From: Phymatolithon calcareum | Taxonomy: Eukaryota > Rhodophyta > Florideophyceae > Hapalidiales | Assembly (NCBI GenBank): GCA_977006965.1 | Contig: OZ345357.1 | Location: 310,001 to 374,000 of the forward strand | Direction: 5' to 3' | Length of the DNA: 64,000 nucleotides | Program-made: the position numbers and the translations under genes | The notes under the pieces: generated by a model | What the model saw: only the letters and a program-made list of their open reading frames with translations | The model's database searches: none | Told to the model about the DNA's origin: nothing | Shown: positions 11,867 through 22,149 of the stretch, one piece after another | Layout: each line of letters opens with the position of its first letter | Numbering within the stretch: position 1 is the stretch's first letter

Positions 11867-12075
11867 CGATAGGCCGTTTTCGATAGTTTCCAAGTTCATG
11901 TGAGGAAGCACGAATGCCAGCTCATTTTCTATGACATTCCCAAACCTTGGCGGCGCACCTCTTTTTGGACGAGATAGGCCGTTGTCGATAGTTTCTGGGC
12001 GAGTCTGGGGACGCTTATGTACCAGATTATCTTCTGCAATATTCCCTAGCGTTGGTGACGTTCCTGGATTACCTA
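11867..12075. repeat. diverged tandem duplication, about 100-bp unit
   Basis: GATAGGCCGTT-TCGATAGTTT occurs at about 11869 and again at about 11970, and both copies end in a similar ATTCCC-G-TTGG-G block (11935-11952 and 12040-12057). The middles have drifted, so this is an old two-copy duplication. Confidence 0.55.
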
Positions 12076-13156
12076 GAGTTCGCGAGAATCTTTCCTCTCA
12101 CTTCAAGAATAGTTATTGCTTTTGAGTTTATTAAATAAAACAGCTGCTTGGCCAAGGGGAAAGGAAAAAGGAAATTCTCTATCATTCTATCGCTATTCCC
12201 CATTTGGAGGATGGAGAAGTGTAGTCCTGGGGTATTCCTCGTGAGCACATTGTCAAGAGAGAAAACTACGTGCCAGTGTCCAGTTCGTTTAAATTAGTTC
12301 CTAGCATGCCAATTTGCTTTTACAGGAATCGTCGCTGCCCTTTTTTACAACGTCATATTCCAGTTCTTCTAACGCGCAGTACAGGACCCATTGGAGAACC
12401 AAGAAATCTCGGAGCATGGGCTGGTCGCAGCTTCTTCCCGTTTCCAATGCCTTAATTTACGTTTCATAACACCCAAGGCTCTAACCTTGATCCATCCGAC
12501 GTATTCACGGATGGGGCTCCATACGCTGCTACCTTGCTATCAAGAATGCTATATGTTTCCCTTGGAAAAATCCCAGGAAAATTCACATCACATAGGACAC
12601 GGTTTTACAGACGCCGCTGCATTCCTGTGCTACGGCGCTGAATTCTAATTAAGTGTAATCCGACCGGGATTCATCTTCAAGCGTTGCTTCAAGTCCGCCA
12701 TGTTCTACAGACGGAAAAATATGCTTGAAAAGTTTTGCAGTGTCGTGGAGTATCCATTGGCGCCATTTCTGTCATTTAATATCCCATCCGCTTTTGATAA
12801 GCTTGTTCCAGAGCTACCGGCGTTTCTGCTCTAATGCATGGGAAGCCAGTATTAACGAGTACGATTCGAAACGGATTCTTCCTCCTGACCCTCTATCTCG
12901 CTCATTGAATGCGAAATGAATTAAACAACCAGTCCTTTTCCGCATTTGGTGAATAGCCAACATGATAGTGCCGAATAGGAGGTAAAAATGATTAATCTCA
13001 CTCTATATGTTTGAGGCGTGAACCAGACAATGGTGCAGAATGGAAGCGAATATAGCAGTACTCTGTGTGCCGAGTCTATCCTTTTTGGTGCATCTTCGTT
13101 AACAGTCTTCAGAAACCCGTGGAGACAAGAGCAGAAGGTTTAAAGCACACGGCATG
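12076..13156. other. no gene recognised
   Basis: A run of plus-strand frames between 12270 and 12920 has no clear product. One contains VFTDGA near 12500, reminiscent of an RNase H start, but nothing downstream supports it. Confidence 0.4.
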
Positions 13157-13330
13157 CGTGGCTAATGTGGTGAACGATACCATGACCGCAGTATACATTT
13201 CTCCACTAGCCAGACAAGAGGAGTACTTAAAGTGTTTGGAAGACCCACGAAAGCACTGCCGTGGAAATACTGTCGTTATGGGAAATCTTAATGCAAGACA
13301 TAGACATTGAGACCGCAAGGGAATCTGGAG
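13157..13330 (+). pseudogene. non-LTR retrotransposon endonuclease fragment
   Basis: The frame containing AVYISPLARQEEYLKCLE and then NLNARHRH matches, residue for residue in key places, the endonuclease block of the 3922-9004 element (VLYISPLASHEEYDKC, VDFNARQRH). Even the stop following the final His is shared. It is a short truncated relative of the same family. Confidence 0.7.
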
Positions 13331-14095
13331 GCAGACAAAATTTGGATACTGATCAATAAAATACAACAGTTGTCTGCAGATGAGAAACTAATATGTATTT
13401 GTTCTGGAACGATTTAGAGCCTTTCTGTAAGCACATGTTTTGGAGGGGATTGTCAATGCCCTCTAGAGCCAGGCTAATACTCTGGATGCCAATGAAAAGT
13501 TTTGTTTTTTGGGCAACATTTTCGAAACTTCACATCACTCCAAACGGCATCGACGACGACATGATGCGCGCCGCCAGTACCGCCGCTAGTGACGATTGGT
13601 ATAGGTGACAGCACCTACCACCCGATGCTCTGGCATGCGAAGGGGGTACGTTCACTGGGAGTCGCACATGTCAGCCGACCTTGCCGGCGTGCTGTTCCAT
13701 CGCTTTGAGTCCGTCTCGCGCTGAGCGCGACTTGCGGTCATCTTGGTGCGAATTCGATCCCCACCCAGCTGCGAATGGCACAAGAAGTCTGTTCCCGTCT
13801 GGACACGCCCATATTCGAAGATCGCATTTTCAGCGAACTCACAGAGATCAATCGATCGCGCGCCAGCTTTTTGGGACCCATAATCCGCCTTGCGAGAGAT
13901 CATGTGCGCCGACGCTCATCATTAACCCGTGAATCACAGGCGCAGCCTGCGTCGTCGCGCGCTTCATCTTTCGGGTCCAATTGGACTACCAAATTGTACT
14001 CTAGCATCCAGCATTCCCCACTAATTTTTTACCATGGCGTTGACACCACTTCACGTCAAAGCTGTTTACTGGGCAACAAGGTCGAATCGCTATGC
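13331..14095. other. no separate gene; flank of the 14-16 kb transposase-like ORF
   Basis: GC content rises from about 13540, with the same composition as the minus-strand ORF that ends at 14096, so this may be the 3' flank of that element. I could not find a terminal repeat that pairs with sequence near 16-16.4 kb. Confidence 0.4.
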
Positions 14096-15754
14096 CTATT
14101 CTGCCATCGTTCTCTCTGATACCAAACGAGCTCTTTTTCTTCGTGGCATGGTTCGGGTACTAGCGTCAGGGGCTTTGCGCAGCTTTCCGGCAAGCACTTC
14201 ATCCGGTATGCCTCTAGCTCCATCAACTCGCCTGAGGTACGTGTGCGCACGAGCGGCTCCGTCGGGGGAGCCAATTAGCGCGCCGATGCGAATCGCTTTT
14301 GAATCGTGCTGTGCATTAGAAAGAACGTGCGACTGCACATTTACACCGGCAATGTTATCGTCGATTGTTGCAGTGCGCGCATGCAGCGCCTGTGTGAGCT
14401 GTGCGGGCCAGCGGTGTCGTGGTATATACGATTCGTACATGTCTGCTATATTTCGAAGTTTATCACCAGAGAGTGGCTTTCGCATGCTTTCGGCGTTGGC
14501 AGTAGACATTGTTTCGCTTGGCACTCCGTCTCCGTCGGCCTCCACGCCGCGCCGCGACAGATTTAGAGCAGTGCTGCTCCCATGAAAGGCTTTCACACAT
14601 TGTTCATTCGCCACACTGCGCTTCACTTTGAGCGTCACTTCTGCCGCTCCTCCACTCGCATTTATTTGCGGTGTCTCTTTCTCTATGACCATGACGTTCC
14701 ACTCGGTAATTCGGGGAACATCCACGTACTTCGACGCTAATGATGTCTTCCACCGGCGCAATCCTCTCGGCGCCATTTGGTGCGGCACCACGTTACATGC
14801 ACCAATTACGTGCAGCAACTCGGTCGTGTCAAAAACGTCTGTCTTGTAAAAACGGTTGGAAATCTGTGCAAACAAAGAGTCCGGCTCGAATTTCGTATAT
14901 CCCGGCACCATGTACGACAACGTGACAGGCCGAAATCGCCCGCACATCACCATCTCAGTAGCCCACCAAACCATGAACTTTGTTTTGAAATATGGCGCGG
15001 CATCTAGGTACAAGGGTAAGAATCGCGCGCTGGGCTGCAATATTCGCTCAACGTAGTCGTAGATAAATGAGCACACATGGTCTGAGTTCTTGTCGCCGGC
15101 CACTGTTTCATCAGTAGCATAAACATACTTTCTCGAGTTTGACGAGTCGACAATGCCAAACGCGTGATGCATCAATTTCTGGTAGTAGTATGTCTTCCCT
15201 GGTTGCGCGGACTGGCCCCAATGTGGCACTAGCTTTCCTATTTTAAAGTCGCAGGCCAGAACGACTTCAGAATCTGGATCGCTGCTAAGACACAAGTCGG
15301 CGGTACCTTGAGCATTACAATTATGTTCCCTCCCTAAAATGTTTCTTCGAAAAAACTCTGGCGTCCCGGAAATGCGCTGCTTATACTCCTCCTGCTCCTT
15401 AGTGGCCATTTCGCGGTGCCGGCGCAGATTTGCGTCGTAAGACTCAATGATGCGTTCTTTCTCCTGAATGGCGGTCACCGACGCACTTCCGCTGTCTAGA
15501 AGATGTTGCTTTGCACGACGTGCACTGTTTATCTGCTGTTTCAGTTCTGCGCAGGTATGGCAATAATCTGACTGCACGGGAGATACACCGTAGACCGGGA
15601 AGAACTCCTCAAGGCATCGTGAAATCGTGTCATGGCTCACAGAAGCAAGTGGGGTATCTAGAACGCGCAGAGACTCATTGAATTGGTACTTGAGCAATTC
15701 GTGAGTCATCTCCTCGTGTCTTGCCCGCTCAATATCGCTAGCACCTTCTCTCAT
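14096..15754 (-). CDS. DDE transposase-like protein (DUF7869-like), 552 codons
   Basis: The second longest open frame of the window. Residues 64-68 carry YCHTC, a CxxC knuckle. A Gln/Lys/Arg-rich coiled segment (70-130) follows, then an RNase H-like core: CDFKIGK with Asp169, YYYQKLMHHAFGIVD (189-203), TDE at 215, LYLDAAPYFKTKFMVWW with Asp251, and the GYTKFEPD block with Asp292. That order matches a widespread eukaryotic family of transposon-derived proteins (DUF7869-type), as I recall it. Asp169/Asp251/Asp292 are likely metal ligands by inference. The same frame continues upstream of ATG 15752-15754 to about 15956 without another ATG, and N-terminal-like coding sequence lies beyond in another frame, so the 5' end is probably broken. 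GC-rich compared with neighbours. Confidence 0.6.
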   Translation of the reverse strand: MREGASDIERARHEEMTHELLKYQFNESLRVLDTPLASVSHDTISRCLEEFFPVYGVSPVQSDYCHTCAELKQQINSARRAKQHLLDSGSASVTAIQEKERIIESYDANLRRHREMATKEQEEYKQRISGTPEFFRRNILGREHNCNAQGTADLCLSSDPDSEVVLACDFKIGKLVPHWGQSAQPGKTYYYQKLMHHAFGIVDSSNSRKYVYATDETVAGDKNSDHVCSFIYDYVERILQPSARFLPLYLDAAPYFKTKFMVWWATEMVMCGRFRPVTLSYMVPGYTKFEPDSLFAQISNRFYKTDVFDTTELLHVIGACNVVPHQMAPRGLRRWKTSLASKYVDVPRITEWNVMVIEKETPQINASGGAAEVTLKVKRSVANEQCVKAFHGSSTALNLSRRGVEADGDGVPSETMSTANAESMRKPLSGDKLRNIADMYESYIPRHRWPAQLTQALHARTATIDDNIAGVNVQSHVLSNAQHDSKAIRIGALIGSPDGAARAHTYLRRVDGARGIPDEVLAGKLRKAPDASTRTMPRRKRARLVSERTMAE

Positions 15755-17302
15755 ATTCGGTGGTGGGCGGAGTCTCCGAATAGATGGCGCAAAGTAATGA
15801 GTCTTGCCACGCCGCTGGCGACCTGTCGTACGGAGCTGGCCGTTACGAATTCTTTGAACCGCTGCAGCTGATCGACTTTCTGACGGCGCTTCATGAATAC
15901 GTTTCCGTGCAGAGGAGGAACACTTGAGTCTGGCGGAAGTGGAACTGCCGTCCGCGGGTTACTAGTCTGCTCTATACGTCGGTTGAGCTAATTTCGTCGG
16001 TACTCCAGCGAAGCCCATTCTTCGGGCTCTGTTTCACGGTCAAAGATTAGTTTCTTGAGTAGATCCTCGCGCCTAAGCACCAAATCCGCTGGATATAGCT
16101 GTTAGAGGTTCCGACACTCTCGATAAATACTACGCAAATTAGCCAGAGTTGTTTTGTTGGTCATTGAAAGCTTACCTATACATTGAGCATGCCCAATCCA
16201 TGAACCATGCGAATTAAAAGCGTGATTCCACCGCCATTGGCGGCGAGCCTTGTGATTCCGGCCCAAATTGATCACGCCAGGCCTGCTCTTTACTTGACTT
16301 GAACGCACATGCTGCGTTGCTGAGCCGTGATAGCGCACATCTATCAGCTCGGCTTATAGTGGATCGAAATGATCAGAACATGATTTGCAAGCACCACGGG
16401 TGCCATCTTGGTCGAGAATAGTGCTGCTTTGACCAATTGGCATAGCCACTGGGTGGTGCATCTCTTCGTTCGCGTTTCCGCTTTCGTCTTCCATACGCTG
16501 GTACGAAAGACAATACTCAGTACGGCGCAGTCATGCACGGAATCATCGGATGCACGAAACGTCGTCGGTAGAACTCGTAGAATCATGCAATATGCCAAAT
16601 TAAATTCGAAGTTTTGAAAGATTTTCCGAATCTAGTACGAATCCAAAATTCTCTGGGAGTACTAAGTAATACAGCCATTACAATTTTATCATTTCCTCGT
16701 TCTTCATCTGCAGCTCTTCAACTATAGAATCCGGGCAGCGAGTAGACCGACATTTGTGACAAACCGAGGAAGAAGCATTGTCGACATCTTTCTAAAGTTC
16801 CGGACAGTAAATCCTTGGTAACTGGATGTCGAGCGTGGAAAGGTCTGATATACAGATACCAAGGATATTCTGGATTCGAATTTGTATGATAGCTCAAATG
16901 TTACACGTGTACCGCCGAAGGCCGGAATTGAAGGAGTCATGGCTTACATATGCTCCATGTCCGGCAATTTGGGGGTCATATGTGCCTCGTGGACGGATGT
17001 GTTGGATGCTCGGGCGAGAAACTAATGTTCGAAATTGAGGAACCTTGTTCGCGGCTCGGCAAAGCGCCCACGAGTTGAATATGCTCCGTGCAACCGACTC
17101 AAAACAGTTTACAAATTTCATGCATGCACCGTGGCTCAGGCATTGACGATATTAAGATGTCGAATATTCTAATAATCTTAAAATTTGGATAAATTTGCGA
17201 GGATACCCTAATCGTGGATGCCTCTTATATTCTGAAAACTGAGGATATTCTAAAGTCAAAGATCCAGTGAACGAGGTTTGTCTGTATTTTCAAAATTGAT
17301 TT
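15755..17302. other. upstream remnant of the transposase-like gene, then no gene
   Basis: On the minus strand about 15760-16060 translates as a basic Arg/Gln-rich stretch in two frames that probably was the N-terminus of the DDE-like protein (for example a KKLIFDRETEPEEWASLEYR segment around 16000-16055). From about 16100 to 17300 only short overlapping frames are present. Confidence 0.4.
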
Positions 17303-18000
17303 TTGAACAGAGACACAGAGCATATACTGGTCGTAATGCGATTTTCGAACTTCAAAATCGCCGTACGAAAGAGAGAACACCGCACCAACTGCAAGAGTTC
17401 CGTCAATACTGTTATCGACCAACCATGGATGTGCGGGGGAAATGATACGGAAACATTGCGCCTAATGGAACAACTAATGTCCCGGCAGCTTTCCATCGAA
17501 GCCACTTGGGTACTGAGTCACTTCGAAATTCCTAGAAACGATGCTGATGACGAGCTAGCTCACAGGGCCGTGAACGAAGCCTGTTGGACCATCAGAGAGT
17601 TCCGCTGACACCCGAGGCGACGAGATCCATCATTAAACTATGTTTCAAACCCTAGCCTATCGCTATCCCGACACTCCCCGACGGCATTCCAATATTTCAC
17701 AGACGAGCTGAAGTGATCTTGCAATATTTGATTGGGGACTGTACCCCTCTGGTGGCAGCTTTTCACAATGAGGGCAACTTGGAGGCAATGGCGTACGATT
17801 CAGTATGGAATATGTGTAATACCTGCTGTAACGAAGCAGTTGAACACCTATTGCTACGCTGTGGCAGACGCTCTGCCTTCAGACGAAAGTTTATTGGACG
17901 AGTGGGCATTAACACCGTAGAGGAATTGTGCAGTGAGAAACCACTATATGTACTCAAGATTCTCTGGACTAGACATGAAAGCCGCTGCCAAACTCGCTAA
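17303..18000 (+). pseudogene. non-LTR retrotransposon RNase H and zinc-knuckle remnant
   Basis: The frame to 17608 ends with TWVLSHFEIPRNDADDELAH, matching the C-terminal part of RNase HI domains in retroelements (W-SH--I--N--AD-LA). After a frameshift, the frame 17713-18000 has CNTCCNEAVEHLLLRC, the CxxC-EHLLLxC zinc motif that commonly follows RNase H in I/Jockey-like non-LTR elements. No reverse transcriptase is found upstream. The end of this frame runs into a 3' tail of a different retroelement family from about 17969. Confidence 0.6.
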
Positions 18001-18076
18001 CGATAGAATAGAATGGAAGAAACTTAGGCCCTTGAATCGCTGCTAGCCCCACTAGGGGAAAAGGCAAAATAAATGA
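17969..18076 (+). repeat. retroelement 3' end with hairpin and (TGAA)n tail
   Basis: From about 17969 the DNA closely matches the last 100 bp of the 29.7-30.2 kb fragment: a KAAxKLANDRIEWKKLRP coding end, a TAGCCCCACTAGGGG hairpin, AAAAGGCAAAAT, then AATGAATGAA. The same terminus occurs at 30.2, 45.96 and 55.3 kb. Here it is joined to an RNase H-bearing element, giving a chimera. Confidence 0.7.
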
Positions 18077-18929
18077 ATGAACTCAAGTTTCTGAACAATG
18101 AGAGGCCATTTTCCAACATCTTCAGACACTCACCTTTTGCGCGAGCGATTTTTCCGAAATACATAAACAAGTAAAGAAAGAACAGCGCATATCTGGGACA
18201 GCACGTAAATGCCCGGAAGGTGTCACTTTCCACTTATGTAATTTCCCTCAGGCGAGCGAACTCGTCCTGGTTGGATATACCAGCAGGTGTACTGGTTCAA
18301 CCTTCTTGGTAAAAGAAGTACCTGACATGGATTTAGCAAAACTTTCGCAAGTGAGCTAGATGACGTAGTCGAATATCGGCCTGATGACAAGCGAAGCCAA
18401 GCTTTTCAATCGGCGAGATGACTTAGATGATATCAGCGATTTTCGTGCTAGATTCACAGCCAGAAGCATGATCTTTGGGGCATAATTAGTTCCACGATTG
18501 TAGTGCCCAAACGGTCAATGAATCGATAGCTGTGTCCACGACAAATGGAACACACCGTCTCCGGCGTTCGGTATTAGCCACACTAGCTCGTGCTAGAATT
18601 CTTGATTGGTTTCAGTTTTCTTCTTAATGCTTGGGTTCCTTCTCAGTGAGGAACTCCGAGCAGAATTTTATATCTTTTCTGTTACGCTGATTTCGTTACC
18701 CAACGTAGGTAAACTCTTGTGTTCCTAGTGAACACGAAAGAGAACTATCACGAAAACAGTCCAATGAATAATACTGCAATAAACGCAATAAATGTTGCAT
18801 GTCTCGAACAAATGTGACTTTCGCTGTAGTCGACGTAGAATATCATGAACTCGGACTAGACCCCACCTACTTGCTCGACAGAAAGAGCGGAAGAAGCCAT
18901 ACCTGAAATATGCTCATGGGCACTAGAGA
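18077..18929. other. no gene recognised
   Basis: AT-rich with no frame longer than about 70 codons and no repeat I can match elsewhere. Confidence 0.45.
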
Positions 18930-19400
18930 TGAATGAAAGACTGCTCTGCTGTAATAAAGAAGATGCTCTGGAGGGGTGGTGCACTATAATCCTCGCGAAT
19001 CTCGAAAACCCATGGGTCTTCTACAAGCCTAGGTCGCGACGGCACAAGATTTTCTGTTCTATAGAGCTGGAAAAATTAGCAAGCAACGTGCTAGGGTGTA
19101 TAAAAGAGCAAAGAGGACAGGCCTCCGGGCTGCTAAAGGCGAGTTCAAAGTTGTTTAACCACTGATCAAGAGAAATAATTCAAGACATTTTCGAAAGGAA
19201 TCAAATATATGTGCCCCAATGAGGGTGCAACCGTTACGAGCATGATTATGAAATCGAAAGAGCAAGGAACAGGCAAAAAACGAGCTCTAGAAGCTCTTGT
19301 GAACCCGAGCAGGTTTTCCGTCTCCATTTCATGCGTATGAAAAGCCGAAAAGAACTCGAAAGTGAACCTTGAGAGCTTCACAGTTAACATGAAATGAGGA
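18930..19400 (+). pseudogene. non-LTR retrotransposon EN-RT linker fragment
   Basis: The DNA from about 19060 encodes, over a few frames, ELEKLASNVLG and then MIMKSKEQGTGKKRALEALV and NPSRFSVS. These align with the linker of the 3922-9004 element (ELDKLAKKRTRLYK, IMKSNTRKKGSNKAIGAPV, HPSKFSAYFS). It is a truncated, frameshifted relative with no reverse transcriptase left. Confidence 0.65.
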
Positions 19401-19737
19401 GAGTCTACGACGAGCCTTTAACAGGGTGCTGTTGTGCAGAGGGATGGCTTAACTATAGCTATGACTGAGTCGCTAGGAGTACCGCGCAGGGTCAAGGATA
19501 TACTCCCCATTCACTCTTACACAACTAATCAAGCGATGGAAGGCTAGTAGATATCTGGGTGAGATGTGACTACTCAGGACGTAGTCAGAGTCACAGTTTG
19601 TTGTTGGGGAGGTGAGGTCAATCAGATGCTTTTCTGTCTGGTTTTACTTTTTGGTGAGCGCGCACGTTATGCAGGCTCCGCCGGGGCACAAAATGCTCCT
19701 TTCTCTGTTTGTATTTGGCCCTCAAATTCATCACACA
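19401..19737. other. no gene recognised
   Basis: Short gap between a retrotransposon fragment and the right end of piggyBac-like copy A. One frame (19566 onward) runs into the element and has no recognisable content. Confidence 0.45.
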
Positions 19738-21681
19738 CTAGTGTCTATGTGACGGGAATTTTTCCTCGATTGACGGACGCTTTTCCCTCAATTGAGGGAA
19801 TGAGAATCATTTTTTTGCCAACGAAAGCTACTCATTATTAGGCTCATCAAACGCATCAAGCTCATGGATGTGTTCAACATGCTTAGCAAAACAGTTTCTA
19901 CCAGTTGAAGTGCCACATATGTGGATTGCGGCGCCAGCATGTCTATAACATGATGAGAACACGACGGTTAATTCCTTGACTTGTCAGACTCTGCAGTTGT
20001 TTTGAACCGCTAAAGTAGTCATCATGCCACTTGTGGCTTACTTTCCATCTTCGGGGGAGTTAAGTGGGTTTCAACACCGCCGTTAGAGCAAAGAACATCG
20101 ATGAATATTGCGCCAGGCAAAATGAATCCGGGAGGACATGGCGCCTTGTACCAGAGTATGGTGCCACAAGACGACGCAGTACAACTGTATTATGGGCAGT
20201 TTCACCTTCTAAACCGTTTTGCTTCTCGACTTCTGCCGTGGTCCCAGCTCAAGATGTAGCATTATCTCACGTCTTCCTTAGGCTGAATTCTGTAACTCGG
20301 AACATTTCTCTTGTTTACGGTGGATGACGATGTACTGAAGGAGGCCATTTTCAATCCAATGGCCTCGTTGCCATGCCAAAGAGATATGAACTTGTCAAAG
20401 CAAACCAGGTCTAACAGAAACACAGTGGGTTTTTGTGATCATTAATAGCATCGACAAAATCCTGAACGAGCGCCTACCGATACTGTACAGACAACATAGT
20501 GCCTTGTTCACTTGGTTACGCGGTGAATGTGACCCACCGGAGGTACTCGGAGAACCTGGCTCTGGTCATCCCACTGTTTGAAAATGAAGGAGCAAGGATA
20601 TACTTGTTCACCATGGAAGACTTCCATAAATCTCTTTACGCCCAACTAATGAGGACGAGTATTCCGAATATCTTAGCCTCCATTGTTCCTATTCGTTTCA
20701 GCTTAGCGGATGTCAAAGCAAGAATTGTTCGCAGGTGCACTCGGCGAAACATCGTCATGAAGGAATCGTACGGTGTGTGGAACCCGATGCTACCATTCTC
20801 GGATATAACTGCTCCGCTTATAGTGCGAACTTTCCAGAACTGACGAGGAATCCTGCCCCCAACTGGACATAGACCTTGGAGCTCGAACCGTGGCAGTCCA
20901 TGAGCAAATATACTCTGCGCACAGTCTCGTGCAATGATATTAAGCTCCTCTTGCGATTTTTTCCCCAAGAAACATGCAGGTTGCAGGCGAGAGATCGCGC
21001 AAGAGGGCGTTCAGAGCTCCTGTTGACTGTATGATAGGTTTGTGTTGCCTTCTGTCAAGAGTCTGGTTCATACTGAACGGGGAACTCGGCGTTTGGCGAA
21101 GAAGATGTTCGACCGCGAGTACTGTAAGCCGGCGTTCGAGGTACAGAATTTTGCCTGCTGGGACTCGATAAAACCATTCGAGAGGAATGAGAGCCTTCTT
21201 CAGCCTTCTCTGCCTTGACGTTAACAATCTCGATAGTCTTAATCTTAGTCTTCTCGATTGGTTTCTGAACAAGGACCCATTTCAAGCGAAGTGACGTGCT
21301 CGCACGACCCTGATTTCATCAACGTGCACCTCTTGAACAGTGTCGTTCACCTTTTTTGACTTGTAAAACGCTCCGTATAGTCGGCAGCACTCTGCTAGAC
21401 TTTTCAATGATGTTGCTCTGGTGTGTACGTCTGCATCGACCACTCGGCGCAGGTCTTTTTCTCGAGACATGGCAGATGTGTTTTTTCTGAGTTACCAACA
21501 GATTTTCGTTCCTACCGGCGAACAACGCGGTTTTAAGGTTGTAAAAGGGGTACTCCCCACCAAGAACAAAAGGTCAGCTTTCCGAATCTGGCGGTAAAAA
21601 ATTGTTCTGCATCCTTTTTACAAACGTTTTTGAGCTTTTAAATCCACCCTCAATTGAGGGTGTTCGTCACATAGACACTAG
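19738..21681 (-). mobile_element. piggyBac-like element copy A (includes flanking CTAGs)
   Basis: Bounded by CTAG at 19738-19741 and 21678-21681. The 3' end (low coordinate) reads TGTCTATGTGACGGG followed by CCCTCAATTGAGGG; the 5' end carries the same palindrome at 21647-21660. The minus-strand transposase is recognisable in pieces: an N-terminal basic region at about 21200-21480, the central region at 20640-20970, and the first catalytic region near 20340-20420. It is riddled with frameshifts. Sequence between the second-Asp region and the C-terminal serine/threonine-rich stretch is deleted, a different deletion from that in B, E and F. Confidence 0.8.
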
Positions 21682-21687
21682 TGTCTA
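21672..21687. other. A/B junction: two element tips sharing one CTAG
   Basis: TAGACACTAGTGTCTA is a perfect 16-bp palindrome formed by the 5' tip of copy A (ending TAGACA), a single CTAG, and the 3' tip of copy B (starting TGTCTA). Two elements in the same orientation therefore abut with one target-site copy between them. Confidence 0.8.
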
Positions 21688-21823
21688 TTTTACGGAAATT
21701 TTCCCTCAATTGAGGAAGAGATTCATTTAATTTTTTGCAAATGAAAGTTACTCGCTATCAAGCGCATCAACAGCGCCAAGCTCATAGATGTCTTCAGCAT
21801 GCTTAGTGAAGCAGTTCCAAACA

Positions 21824-22149
21824 AAGCATTGGAATTATTTATTTATTTTTATTCTTTTCTCGAAAAGTGTCGAGAATAAATAATTTATTGTTGAACGCAG
21901 AAGCAATAAATTATTGTATTCAAGTTCAGCGAGGTATAAATAACTGGTTATTCCCCGAATTATTGGATCCTTCTTGCTACTTTCTGTCGCGATAGAATAA
22001 CCGGATCGAAAAAATGAGGAGTCCGATACAATAATTGTCGCAACCACGACGATCTCAATAAATACAATAAATATGCGAGACTCAGGAATAAATTATTGGA
22101 ACAATAATTTAAATAATTACAATAGCAATTATTTTTTCCAATGCTTTGG
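21824..22149. mobile_element. 326-bp AT-rich MITE inside copy B
   Basis: Flanked by the 9-bp direct repeat TTCCAAACA (21815-21823 and 22150-22158). The ends are inverted repeats built on AAGCATTGGAA. It is very AT-rich with many AATAAATTATT-type stretches and no protein-coding frame. Copies D and F lack it at this position, so the empty site can be read directly from them. A 9-bp duplication suggests a Mutator-like or hAT-like helper, but that is inference. Confidence 0.8.

Noticed and set aside
12484-12660. VFTDGA motif suggesting RNase H
   Set aside because: No downstream Glu, Asp or His motifs of RNase H follow in any frame.
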